This document shows positions 22,532 through 33,469 of a stretch of 64,000 nt of DNA, one piece after another. The stretch comes from Pseudisothecium myosuroides (lineage: Eukaryota; Streptophyta; Bryopsida; Hypnales; Lembophyllaceae): positions 6,761,296 through 6,825,295 of the forward strand of contig OX637292.1 in NCBI GenBank assembly GCA_951799445.1. Direction: 5' to 3'. Every line of letters begins with the position of its first letter. The first letter of the stretch is position 1. The position numbers and the translations under genes were made by a program. The notes beneath the pieces are model-generated. The model did not search any database and had not been told where the DNA came from. It saw only the letters and a program-made list of their open reading frames with translations.

Positions 22532-23570
22532 GCATGAGTTATTTTTAGGTTGGTTCATTACTTTGTGAATGTACCGAAAATTATGAAGTTAGTTGTGGAT
22601 TTTTGAAGGGAGCAACCTCAAAGTCTATAAGTGCTCTAAGGCCCCTCCAAAACTAACAAAAAACAACGCATTGAAATCTCCTACCACTTGCAAATGAAAA
22701 AATATAGAAATTTTACCAATTAATAATAAAAACTATCCATGGTTGAAAAAATGGCAATTTGGAGTGTCCCTACTTCAGGTGCAACTTGTTTGTTTTGGAC
22801 CAATGTGACCTCTATTGGCTTCATTGCACTGGCCATTTTAGATGAACGAAATCAAAGAGATTAAAAAATTTCAGTTTGAGCCAATGTTTGGGGAGTTTTT
22901 CACAATAATTAAAACCATTCTTGTATTCCAAAATTTAGCCCATATATTGGATGAACTGACTAGAATCTAGTGGTTATGACTTAGGTTAGTCCAAAGCTTT
23001 TAACTTATAATTTCACTCACATTTTCTCCTTCAAATTGCTATACAACCAATTTCGAATCCTAACATTATTATTTTTTAATTAATTGGAATTCTAAATTTC
23101 AAGTATAAAGTTGGTTAGCATGCAATTATAATATCCTTTGCAAGATTCAAAATTGGCAACCCACCAACTTGTTGATTGCCAAAGATTCACTTGTTGACAT
23201 ACCAAACCCTAAAATGCAAGGATTCAGTATGTTGAAAGGTTTTCCTATGTACACAAATTTACATTCACATAAAAAAACTTTTAGGCATTAGGAAATTCAC
23301 CATCAACATCCAAAATGCCAACAAGATATTGCTTAAGGTTAGAAAATAAAACTACATCCTAAATCTAGGGTATTGTAGATCCAAGATTCCTTCGGAATAT
23401 CCATTGGAAACCTAAACCTCTTCCCTCCCATATCCTAGAAATCTATTCAATGTCATTAGATCAAATTGAATCCTTATCATCATTTTTTATTCAATTCTAT
23501 AGCACTAGATTCTCATTTTTTCTTCAGTATTGACCGGCTCATCATACACATGCTGTCAATTCTCCCTATA
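22532..23570. other. gene-free stretch
   Basis: The first 150 bases are repeated at 28,844-28,980 (TTTTAGGTTGG or ATTTAGGTTGG, then AAGTGCT, then AAGGCC). A weak tRNA-like pattern lies at 22,970-23,060. No gene was recognised. Confidence 0.4.
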
Positions 23571-23572
23571 CA

Positions 23573-25459
23573 ACCACAATAATCTTATAAATTGCTTATT
23601 GTGCCATTCAAAGAATTTTGCATATTAATAAAGAAAACAATTGGCATTTTTGCCTTGCAAAATTTTACATTCAATTCTTGTAAAATTCAAATCCAATGTA
23701 CCAAATTTCAATTTCAAAAATGCAAAACTCTAGTTTTGATGAAATTCTTCATTTAATCTTCATGGTTTTGTATGATAATTGATTGGAAACAATGGTGATG
23801 TAATTTTTAAGTTCAATTACATAGATGTGTAGGAAACATCCATATGCACATCTTTCCGTCAACAAGCATTTCCAAAAAAGCTTCAAAATTCCCTCTAAAG
23901 AAATTTCAATGTTGCGATGACTGCCCAGACTTTGTAAAATAGATGTCTTTATATTTTAACTAGATTTTGCTATTTGATCCTCACAGCGTAACTAATTTTA
24001 TACGATTGAGCGTTATGGTACAATTACTTTGCCAAAATCTAGTCAAATTTAAAGACATCTATTTTACAAAATTTGGGCATTGTCCCCAATATTGAAATCT
24101 CCATAGAGGAAAATTTGGACATTGTCACCCCAATATTGAAATCTCTATAGAAGAAATTCTAAACTATTTTGGAGATGCTTGTTGAAAGAAAGATGAGCAT
24201 ACAAATGTTTCCTATATATCTATGCAATCAAACTTAAGAAAGTCATCACTAATGTTTTTCAATCAGTTATCATGAATATTAATGAAAAAATTCATCAAAA
24301 ATGAAATTTTGCATTTTTGAAATAGAAATTTAGTAAGCTTGATTGGAATTGCGTATGAATTGAATGCTAATTATGCAAGACAAAAAGTGCCAAATGTATT
24401 CTATATTATACAATTTTTTTGAATGGCGTAGAAGGCAATTTGTAAAATTATTGGACGTGATTGTACAATGTTTAGACAAATAGATTTGCATGTCCCTTTG
24501 TTTTCCATACAAATGCCTTATTTTCAAATACAATCTTTTGGAATTCTTATACAATTCTTGCATCATTGCATTTTTACACATTCTTGATCATGAATAACAA
24601 ATTTCAACTTTAAAAAATCAAAATGTTTTTTGTGATGAATTTTTTACATTAAGCTTTATGATATTGCATAAAAATTTATTGGAAGCCATCAATGATGAAT
24701 TTTCAAAATTCAATAAATTACACATACATGTTGGAATTGTTCACAAGCACATCTATTATTGTAGAATAAATTGCAAGAGTGTTTCAAAATTCACGTCGTA
24801 GAGAATTCAATGTCACAGTGTCTCATATCCTAATTCTATAAAATAGATTTCTAAGTGTTGAAACTAATTCTATAAAATAGATTTCTAAGTATTGAAACTA
24901 GATTTGGATAAACAAATTGTACCATTATACTCAGAGGTACATTATTAGTTGTAGAATGTGGGTCAAAATTTAGGTACAACATGTAGACGCTATTTTATAC
25001 TATTTGGGCACAAGACACCTTGGCATTGTACTTTCTATAGCATGAATTTTGAAAGTTTCTTGCAATTTTTTCTAAACAAAAAGATGCACTTATGGACAAT
25101 TTCAACATGTATGTGTAATTGAATTTTGAAAATTCATCATCGACGACTTTTGATCAATTATCATGTAATATCATTAAAATTAATGTAAATTTTTTTCAAG
25201 AATACAATTTTGTTTTTTTGAAGTTGAAATTTGGTATGCATGATCAAGACAACATAGAATAGAATGATGCAAGAATTGCATAAAAATTATAAAAAATTGC
25301 GTTTTAAAATGGGATCATTTGTATGGGAACAAAAGGATATGCAAATCTTTTTGTCAAGGCACTTTAAATAGTAGTGTACATTTTATTTTTGAAATATATC
25401 CAATGAATCCATAATGTAAGAAATAGAATTTGCACGGTACTTGGCTTTTTACCTTAAAG
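23573..25459 (-). mobile_element. double-hairpin foldback element (copy 2)
   Basis: This is inverted relative to the copy at 14.5 kb. The hairpin beginning CAATAATCTTATAAATTGC (about 23,573-24,455) comes first. The hairpin with GATTTGCATGTCCCTTTG and AAAAGGATATGCAAATC follows (about 24,460-25,459). The junction, read on the minus strand, is ACATTGTACAATCACGTCC against ACATTGTGTAATCAAATCC in copy 1, so the two hairpins travel together. The far end, CTTTAAGGTAAAAAGCCAAG on the minus strand, matches CTCTAAGGTAAAAAGCCCAG at 14,541. No protein is encoded. Confidence 0.7.
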
Positions 25460-25469
25460 CTTGTGTTAA

Positions 25470-26040
25470 TTGGATTGACAAGAGAAGAATCCGAGAGAAG
25501 AATAGACTAGTAGTAAGTTCACTTGATTTCACTAGAAGGAAACGAAGGTTTTGTGACTATAAAGAATAATTGTTTTTTTAAGTTGCATGAGACATTTGTG
25601 ACTTGTACCAATTTGGGGACTTGCAATCGCTTAGGAGAAGTTGCAATAGTTGTAAAAGATAATGGGGTTGTTTCTCATCTAATAGCCTAGTTGGAACTTT
25701 ATCAACGTATTCTTATGATGTAATTGCCTATGTGGCATTTATAGCCATGTAGATTTTGAAGATTTTATAGATTTGTAGATTTGTAGAAATTCAAAATTAT
25801 AGATCTAGCTTCTTTTTTAGATTTCAAAAGTTCAAATATTGGTATTTAATAGATTTCAATTGTTTAGGAAACATTACAATTCTAGATGTTTTAAAATTTC
25901 TTAGATTTTAAATCTTTTTTGATGGCTTTTAGATTGACAATAGGGCAAAGTTACTCCTCAAATGTAATTTATCCCTACTCATATGGAAGTGAAAGCATCT
26001 AGAAAACTCAAAGAAACAGCATAGAAGTCTAATTTCACAA
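25470..26040. other. gene-free stretch
   Basis: AT-rich sequence with local TAGATTTGTAGATTTG repetition near 25,770. Nothing else was recognised. Confidence 0.45.
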
Positions 26041-26300
26041 CATTTGCACCCTTACGCGCTAGGGATCTAATATTATTTAAATATGGATGAAAAGTGCTCC
26101 GAACTGCTCACAATATTCTCTTGACATTCAATCCTAGTGTGTCAAGGAAGTGCCCTCAAAATCAATGTTCATCCTAAGTTTGGTTGCTTTATCCTCTATT
26201 CTACTTGATGAATGATTCCTTGACTATATGTGGACTATATGTGGAAACAAGAATTATAAGAGCTTTTCAAAAATAGATGTAAACTTCTGGCACATCAGAT
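26040..26300 (+). repeat. dispersed repeat S (copy 2)
   Basis: Matches 19,545-19,825 in order and orientation, with many substitutions. Repeated blocks include TGGATGAAAAGTGCTCC and GTGTCAAGGAAG. Confidence 0.6.
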
Positions 26301-26734
26301 TTATGGGAGGCCACCCATTCTTGATCAGCATCCCATTCTAGCTATGTAGGTTGTTCTCTTTCCGTGAAGGAGGAGATGAATACATTAGTGATTAATTATG
26401 GCACAGTTCCCGCGGCAATTGTGGCACACTATGATTGGCTACAAGATTCTCAATATTGAAACCACCCTTTGATCAATTTTGTTTCAGCCCGTGGTCAGAA
26501 ATAGCAAGCCCTATATCACTGCTGAATCTTCTGCTGAAAAATTCTCAGTATTTATTTTTTGTGGAAAAAAAAATCTGGAAAATTATGGAAACCTTCTGCA
26601 GTTTATTGTTTCACAGGGGAAAATTTATCCAGTCAAGACAGCCGCCTTGAGATCCATGCAATTCCTTAAGTGGTCAGGAATGGGTTGCCTCCCATAGTGC
26701 CCATGGGTACAGATGCTCTTATTCGACAGATGAA
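26300..26734. other. gene-free stretch
   Basis: Two overlapping open frames (26435-26650 and 26479-26697) show no domain. Nothing else was recognised. Confidence 0.35.
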
Positions 26735-27058
26735 TTTTTTAGGACACTTTTGGAGACATGCTCGGTTTTGGATGCTCCACAAACCAAATGCCTCTGTACC
26801 ATGCTGCACCAGAGCGAATAGACACCCCTCAGCAGTAGTAATTCACACAATTCTTTGAACTTAATAGCAAATCATGCTCTCCTATACTGATCCTTAGCAA
26901 TAGTAATTCACACAATTCTTTGAACTTATTAGCAAGTGATGAAAGTATGACTTGGGCACTAATGGTCTATAACCTCCCACTTTTGGATCTGCATAGGAAA
27001 TTCACTCACTGCGAGAATTTTTTTTGATCTCCACAGATTTCTACATCTCTCCTTACCT

Positions 27059-27183
27059 CTGACACATCTCCCGAACATCACACTCCAACCTATTGATTGA
27101 AATGGTTGAAGTGACGCGAACAGTATCCTCTGCATTAAAAATTTGACAACAACACGCAAATTGGCGAATGTGCACATAGAATT
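27059..27183 (-). pseudogene. exon-like fragment, unknown gene
   Basis: A 125-bp open block sits between a 3' splice site (TTTTCTTCAG) and a 5' splice site (CAGAG|GTAAGG). A second acceptor (TTTCCTATGCAG) lies about 70 bp further on at 26,989. The peptide includes INRLECDVREMCQR. The matching block in the other arm (about 32,345-32,490) has lost the frame. I do not recognise the protein and regard both as remnants of a gene that was duplicated along with U6. Confidence 0.3.
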
Positions 27184-27680
27184 CTGAAGAAAATCGAGAG
27201 ATGCAATACAAAGGAATCAGGAACGGCAATTCGCACATACACGAAGCCCACGGCTTGCTTCAGTGTACCTTTTCGTTTCTTTGAAAAGTGAAGGTGCTTG
27301 CTTCAGTGCTCTTGCAAAATGTCACGTCTCCTTCGGCATCTCGCGTTTTGGGCCAGTCTGTACACAAACCAAATTAGGTCAAGATCGTCCTGTACATGCG
27401 ATCTCAGCAAACGGGATTCAGCATGCGAGGTTGGCAAGTTAACCAAAAATTACAACAGTCATATAACCCACTCACTGACCATATATCTTGCTGGGCAATC
27501 CACATGAAACAGTTTATTCAGGGTTTGGGGTTTAGGAACCCTAAAACCCTAAAAAAAACTCAATCGAATTCCACAAAAAAGACACAGAAACTCAACCCAC
27601 CACCTGAACATACTAATAAGCTTCAAAAGCTGAAAGTGGGGAATGGAAATTGAGAAAATCAAACGAGTGGCAACGAATAT

Positions 27681-27732
27681 AAAAAATTTGGACCATTTCT
27701 CGATTTGTGCGTGTCATCCTTGCGCAGGGGCC

Positions 27733-27764
<32 letters not shown>

Positions 27765-27784
27765 TCAGATGTCTCCGAAGAGAC
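27681..27784 (-). ncRNA. U6: U6 spliceosomal snRNA
   Basis: The minus strand carries a full-length U6: 5' stem-loop GTCTCTTCGGAGAC, then GATAAAATTGGAACG, the invariant ATACAGAGAAGATTAGCA (ACAGAGA box and AGC triad), CCCCTGCGCAAGGATGACAC, and the 3' end CGAGAAATGGTCCAAATTTT with the terminator T run. In the 5' stem both strands differ from the common plant GTCCC/GGGAC form yet remain fully paired (GTCTC/GAGAC), a compensatory change that argues for function. U6 pairs with U2 and with the 5' splice site in the catalytic spliceosome. The upstream promoter is intact, so this is a likely expressed gene. Confidence 0.95.
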
Positions 27785-27806
27785 AACAATTGGTCCCGAA
27801 GATAGG

Positions 27807-27849
27807 TATATAAACTAGCAAACTTGAAGCACACCAAACCGTATGGGAC
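27807..27849 (-). promoter_or_regulatory. plant U6 promoter: TATA box and USE
   Basis: On the minus strand TTTATATA occupies -30 to -23 relative to the U6 start at 27784. GTCCCATACGG (27849-27839), a close match to the plant upstream sequence element RTCCCACATCG, lies 24 bp further upstream. A USE-TATA gap of about 24 bp, rather than about 34, is the arrangement that specifies RNA polymerase III on plant snRNA genes. Confidence 0.85.
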
Positions 27850-28385
27850 AAGTGACATGCGAGACCGACTTTTACTTTAAAAGGATCACAATGCAACATT
27901 AGGGTTCGGAGGAGCGTCGTCTGAGCTGTAGAACAGGTCTACTCAGCAGCGGTTGGAAAGCGATAAATGATGCAGAGAAATTGAAAATGGGGGCCAAAAA
28001 ATCCTAATTTTATCGTGAATAGAAGTTCAAATTTGATCGCAAGAAACTCTTGGAACCCAGAAACAACTGAAGCAGCAGCAGAGACTCTCCAGTGAAAACC
28101 CTTTTTCAATTTCCGCTGAACTTGGTACATAATCCCCACACTTTCTGTTGGAGGAAAGTCATATAATCTGAAAATTTCAATGGAGAAGGGACGCATGTGC
28201 TTCCAGTGAATGGAGAGACAAGCATTGTGATACAATTAATCAAAAGTGGAACATTGGCATGATTTTGCTTGATTAATTGGGATGCACATGATGGCTTTGG
28301 AGTGTCTTCGCTTATTGATGACAATAAGATCATATACTTTTTGAGTGTAAATCTACTAAAGAATGTGACTATTTTATGGCCTTGA

Positions 28386-29190
28386 CAGTGTGATTATGGC
28401 TTAGAAAAATATTGTAGTCACTTTAGATGAGTTAGATGACCATTATAAATTTGAGTAAAGAGCACATCATTCGGATCATTCTATACGCAAAAGTTATGAA
28501 GAGTCAAAGTTGTTGTGGTAGATGTTCTAAAACCGTTTATATCAGAATAGGTAACTATTGATTTTGGAAATATATATAGAATGAGCATCTTATAAAATGG
28601 CACTTGAAGGCAAAGGGCAATTTTGGAAGAGACTACTTTAAACATCTATGAAATCAAGCCTTTTTTTACATTTTGAGAAGGTGCCAAGATGATGATCACT
28701 TAAAATTTGATGAAGCACAATATTCCTTCATTCTTTTATCATTTGGACCACAAAACATTTTCAATCATATTCATGCACTTTTTCATTTAAAATTGGTGAC
28801 TTCATCTATTCAATTTAAATAGCAATGATTCAAAAAATTAAGCATACGTTACATTTAGGTTGGCTCCTTATATTGTCAATGCACCCTTAAATTACAAATT
28901 AGTTATGAATTTTTAAAGTGATCAGCCCTAAAGAGTCTGTAAGTGCTACAAGGCCTCTAAAAAATGAACAAAAAGTGAAATATAACTAAAATGACAACAA
29001 TATGTTTCTAAAATAATCACCATGTCAAGGCCGTAAAATGGTCAGATTCTGTAGTAGTTTTACGACCAAAAAGTATCCTGGGAAAAAAATGTGACCTTAT
29101 TATCACTAAAACTAAGACACTCCAAAGCCACCACATGCACCCCTCTCTATTAAAGCCACTATCACATTTCCCAAAAGCTTGTTGCATAGT
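28386..29190. other. spacer of the inverted duplication with an empty TTAA site
   Basis: This holds a paralogous empty site for copy A2 (about 28,828-28,844: ATTCAAAAAATTAAGCAT). It also holds a partial third copy of the duplication's inner end (about 29,025-29,145: GACACTCCAAAGCCACCACA). No gene was recognised. Confidence 0.6.
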
Positions 29191-29194
29191 TTAA

Positions 29195-30121
29195 CCCCTA
29201 AAGGACCAAGGCCTTTTTTCGCCCAAAAAACACTCAAAACTGCCACTTCTATAGCATGAAGTAAAAAAAATTGAAAATTGTTTTTTTTCCACATCTAACC
29301 GTAGGATCTTACACCTAACTAGTATGAGAGTGTGTGGAATAAATTTCAGAATTTTTGACCCCACAAATTGCAAGATATCTGCGTTTAAAGTGAAAAAAAA
29401 ACAAGTTTTTCAGCACATTGTGGGACTAGATTTTTTGATATTGAACATTTTTAACTTAAATTTTTTGCACTACAGAGTTTTGAGCTTTAAATCTTTATAG
29501 TGGAAAATTGAGTTGATAGTCTAGGAAAAAAAAGAATTCAAAAAATTTAATTATCATTCTTAAAAAAATTGTTAAGTAGAAGTAGGTACAAGATAGAAGG
29601 AAAATCTAAAATATTAATATCTCTTAAATGGAATTAAAATGCATTGAATCCAATGGTGAGATTGTTCTAGCAAGTAAACTAAACCATGCAAAAAAAAATT
29701 GAAAAATTTGAAAAATTGCATTCAGAAATGAATCCTACAAGTTATTTTTTTCAAGAAGATGCTCTAACTGCCCAAAAAACAAGAATGTCTATAACTTTCT
29801 CATAACATATCCAAATGAAATGAATCAAAGCTTTCCAGATAGACAAAAATATAATCTATGAGAAAAAAAATATTTTTAAAAAAATTCAAATTTTTGTCCA
29901 TTTTTTTTCTGTTGCCCGGGTTGCCCTGCGTCCCCTCGTTTGAACTTATTTGGTCATAACTTTTTTTCCCAGGCACCGATTGTGAAAAATTATATTCCCA
30001 CAAAGCTTATCAGTTTTTCTATCTCCAAAAAAAGTTTCAAAAAATCATGACAAAATTTCAGCCCGTAGGTACCTGCCCGAAAACACATTTGTCCCCTAGA
30101 GGGACAATGGTCCTTTAGGGG
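29195..30121 (-). mobile_element. TTAA-flanked element, family A (copy A3)
   Basis: A 927-bp element between TTAA (29191-29194) and TTAA (30122-30125), inverted relative to A1. The plus-strand ends read CCCCTAAAGGACCAAGGCC and CAATGGTCCTTTAGGGG. It shares the left-end module of A1 and A4 (CACCGATTGTGAAAAA, TATTCCCACAAAGCTTATC). The subterminal hairpin is kept as GTCCCCTAGAGGGAC. Minus-strand open frames inside are chance readings. It lies in the spacer of the inverted duplication. Confidence 0.88.
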
Positions 30122-30125
30122 TTAA

Positions 30126-31682
30126 GGCTTTTTATATGGCAATGATGGAACCTTTTGTCAAATTCATTTTTGACAAAAAAAAATTGCAAATTAGCTATGG
30201 GAGTTATAAAAATAAAACATTAACTAAATCTAGAGAGCGAAAAATTTTACATTTATCTCAAAAGGTGAAAAAATAAAAAATTCAGGCCTCCAATCCTTGA
30301 GTGTATGATTTGGATACATTATCAATAAATTGTGATTTCAAAGTGACAATCAATAGTGTACATACCTAAAATGGATTGTAGGCAAAGAGAAGGTGTATAT
30401 TAGAGGCAAGAATCTAAAGGGATTGGTTTTTCAACACAGTTGTTTTAAATATAACTATCAATATCATATTCCACATGGGTTGACTTGCAAGATGATAAGT
30501 ATGGAATAAATTAATTTACTAACTTTGGTTGATTGTCAAGAATTAGCTAGGTAATGGCAAATCAAGGACATGGTTATCAAAAATGATTTGCAAGCTAGTA
30601 CCAACCAAATTATGGGTTGGTAGATTGGTACAAACTTTCAAATAGTTTTAATTCTAGTAGCCTTGATTGCCATTACCAAAAACAATGCCAAGAAGACTAA
30701 CATTTCTACCAAACAATTAGTCTAATCTTTCTATAAGTAAATCAATTTTTATATCTAATATATAATATCCAACTATAGCATCTTGAAGAGTATATTGTAT
30801 TCATTCTACCCTCAAATGTTTACATTTGATTCCAATTATCCCAAAAGATCAGTGCATTCAAAGTTTTAGATTTCACAATTGAGCATTGTATTTTGCCTTT
30901 GAGGATAAGTTTCTGCATTTGAACCTCGTTAATTGATTGCATATCTTCCAAATCAGGTTTTTCATTGATTTGTAAATGCTATTAAGAAGGGCTAGCATCA
31001 TGGGTTGCAATCTTCCTCCTCTCAAGTCTCAATAGTTGACAGTGTGATAAATATATATGCTTCAAAATTCTACATTACATTGTGGCAATGGTTTTTTGGA
31101 ACCGAATCCTAGCGTTCCAAACGTGATTTTCATAATTACTTATAGACACTAAAAACATTGAAAACTTTGAAAAAAATACTATTATATCACTTTGATAATT
31201 ACATTTTTCAAAATTAGAAAAATATCTTGTCTTTGAATTTCCAATTGACTATGTACTATAATGTAACTCACCTAATAAGGTAGGATCACCAAATTTTGAG
31301 CATATTTGTAAAAGTCAACCCTAAATTATCTAAAGAATAAGTAGATGCTTCTTGCACAATGTTCAAAGTGTGAAAATAGGAATTAAAGCATAATTTTATA
31401 AATTCACAGATTCAAATTTGTCCTCTTCTAATTTTTGCAAATTATATTCAAATATTGTTCTTGTATTTTATACTACTTCAATTGCACTTTATCTTCATAT
31501 GATAAAAAATGAAAGATCATAGCACACACTACTCATAATGGTTGTCAACAAATTGACTCAATTTAAGGAGGTCTTACCTTCATGACTCATTTTGAAAGTA
31601 TATTGCAGCAACAATGGTGATAAATGAATCACAATATCGTTGATTCTGATTAGGGCGTCCTCAATGGAACATTCATAGTCCT
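30126..31682. other. gene-free AT-rich stretch
   Basis: No gene, RNA or element was recognised in about 1.5 kb between copy A3 and the right arm of the inverted duplication. Confidence 0.5.
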
Positions 31683-32965
31683 TCCATAAAATAGTCACAT
31701 TCTTTAGTAGATTTACACTCAGAAAGTATATGATCTTATTGTCATCAATAAGCAAAGACACTCCAAAGCCATCATGTGCATCCCAATTATACAGAGAAGA
31801 TTAGCATGGCCCCTGCACAAGGATGACACGCACAAATCGAGAAATGGTCCAAATTTTTTATATTTGTTGCCACTCGTTTGATTTTCTCGATTTCCATTCC
31901 CCACTTTCAGCTTTCAAAGCTTATTAGTATGTTCAGGTGGTGCAAAGAGTCGGATACCAAATGCAAGGTTGAGTTTCTGTGTCTTTTTTGTGGAATTCAA
32001 TTGAGGGTTTTTTAGGGTTTTAGGGTTCCTAAACCCCAAACCCTGAATAAACTGTTTCAGGTGGATTGCCGAACAAGATATATGGTCAGTGAGTGGGTTA
32101 TAGGACTGTTACAATTTTGGGTTAACTTGAACCTTGCATGCTGAATCCCGTTTGCTGAGATCGCATGTACAGGACGATCTTGACCTAATTTTGTGTGTGT
32201 ACGGGCTCGGAGATGCAAGACTACTGAAGCAAACACTGTCACTTTTCAAAGAAATGAAAAGGTACACAGAAGCAAGCCATGGGCTTTCCGTATGTGCGAA
32301 TTGCCGTTCCTGATTCCTTTGTATTGCATCTCTCAATTTTCTTCAAGAAGTCATATTTATTCGAAGTGCAGTTTTGCCTATTTGTGTCTTGTTATCAAAT
32401 TTTTAATGTCAAGGATATTGTTCACATCACTGGCTTCAACCATTTCAACCAGTATGTTGGAGTGTGAATTTTGGGAGATGTGTAGAGGTAAGTAGACTTT
32501 GTATGAATCTGTGGAAATTAAATTTTTTATCACAGTGAATGAAATTCCTATGCAGTTTCAGAAGTGGGAGTTTATAGGCCATTATATTTGGCAGGAGACA
32601 ACCCTATTTCCATCCAAAAACCAGTGACCAAGTCATGCTTTCATCACTAGCTAATAAGTTCATTATAATGGCTAATGATCAGTATAGGAAATGGTATCAG
32701 TTCCCTAACGATTCTATTTCGTGGACTTCATGGAAATCCCAGCCTGTTCCACAAGTCCTGCTTTCAATTTATGCTTCAATGGCCCTAATAGTGATCGAAA
32801 TCTCAGGTGTTCAATCAGTAAAGCATGTGTGTGTGTTTGTTGACGCCTGGTGTCTGTTCTTCTTTGCTGAGGGGTGTCTATTTGCTCTGGTGCAGTTTGG
32901 TACAGAGACACTGGAGCATTCAAAACCGAGCATGTCTTCAAAAGTATCCTAAAACATTCAGAGAA
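31683..32965 (-). repeat. right arm of a large inverted duplication
   Basis: Mirror of 26,735-28,385. It is shorter mainly because about 520 bp corresponding to 27,752-28,274 are missing. The deletion joint is GCATCCCAATT|ATACAGAG. The outer end shares CTGAGGGGTGTCTATTTGCT and CCGAGCATGTCTTC with the left arm. Confidence 0.8.
31789..31859 (+). pseudogene. 5'-truncated U6 snRNA copy
   Basis: From ATACAGAGAAGATTAGCATG through the terminator T run it matches the U6 gene at 27681-27784, but lacks the first 33 nt and the promoter. A G-to-A change gives CTGCACAAGG. It arose by the deletion in this arm of the inverted duplication and not by retrotransposition: flanking DNA on the 3' side is co-duplicated and there is no poly(A) or target duplication. 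It cannot be transcribed from a normal U6 promoter. Confidence 0.9.
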
Positions 32966-33465
32966 TTTGGTCAGACTTCCATGTTGTTTTTTGGAGTCAG
33001 AATTGTCTTCGTCCAGTTTTCATGATGCTTTCACTTCCATGTGAGTTGGGAGAAACTACATATAAGTAGTTTTGCCTTGTTGAAGTTGAAATAGTTTTCT
33101 AGAAGTTGGAAAGTTGCTTCAATCCCATGCCTTCCATGAATCTCATAGTGATCCACATGGCAACAAAAATCACTCAGAGACAAGTAAATCCATGAATTTT
33201 TGACTTGGTGGGGGAAGTATAGAATGGCAATGTAAGCTTCAACTAACCCAAAGGCAAACTTCTATGTTGAAAAATCCGCCAAACTTTGCCAAAGAGACAA
33301 AACGAAATTCAAGAATTCTACATGGAAGTATGCAATATTCGCAAGTGGAAAATCATGAATTTTGTTGACCAACAAAATTCTAGGGAGAGGCTCCTAAAAA
33401 GCAGTGGAGATAACTTTCTAATTTCCGGAAACCTATTTTTAACATTGAACTTGAAACTTTTTAGT
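32966..33465. other. gene-free stretch
   Basis: No gene was recognised. The 76-codon frame at 33286 ends inside the transposon that follows. Confidence 0.4.
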
Positions 33466-33469
33466 TTAA

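Larger units (their letters stand above)
26735..28385 (+). repeat. left arm of a large inverted duplication
   Basis: The arm pairs, with substitutions and indels, with 31,683-32,965 read on the other strand. Landmarks in order are: ACATGCTCGG with GAATAGACACCCCTCAGCA; the exon-like block at 27,059-27,183; GGAATCAGGAACGGCAATTC; the telobox run near 27,540; the U6 gene; and the block with ATTGATGACAATAAGATCAT near 28,320. About 520 bp covering the U6 5' end and promoter are present only in this arm, so this arm keeps the ancestral layout. Confidence 0.8.

Noticed and set aside
22970..23060. Second tRNA-like SINE head (CTAGTGGTTATGAC ... TTTCGAATCC)
   Set aside because: The spacing between the A-like and B-like boxes is long and the intervening sequence has no tRNA-like stems; too weak to call.
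31789..31859. Second functional U6 gene
   Set aside because: It lacks the 5' stem-loop, the first 33 nt, and both the TATA box and the USE.
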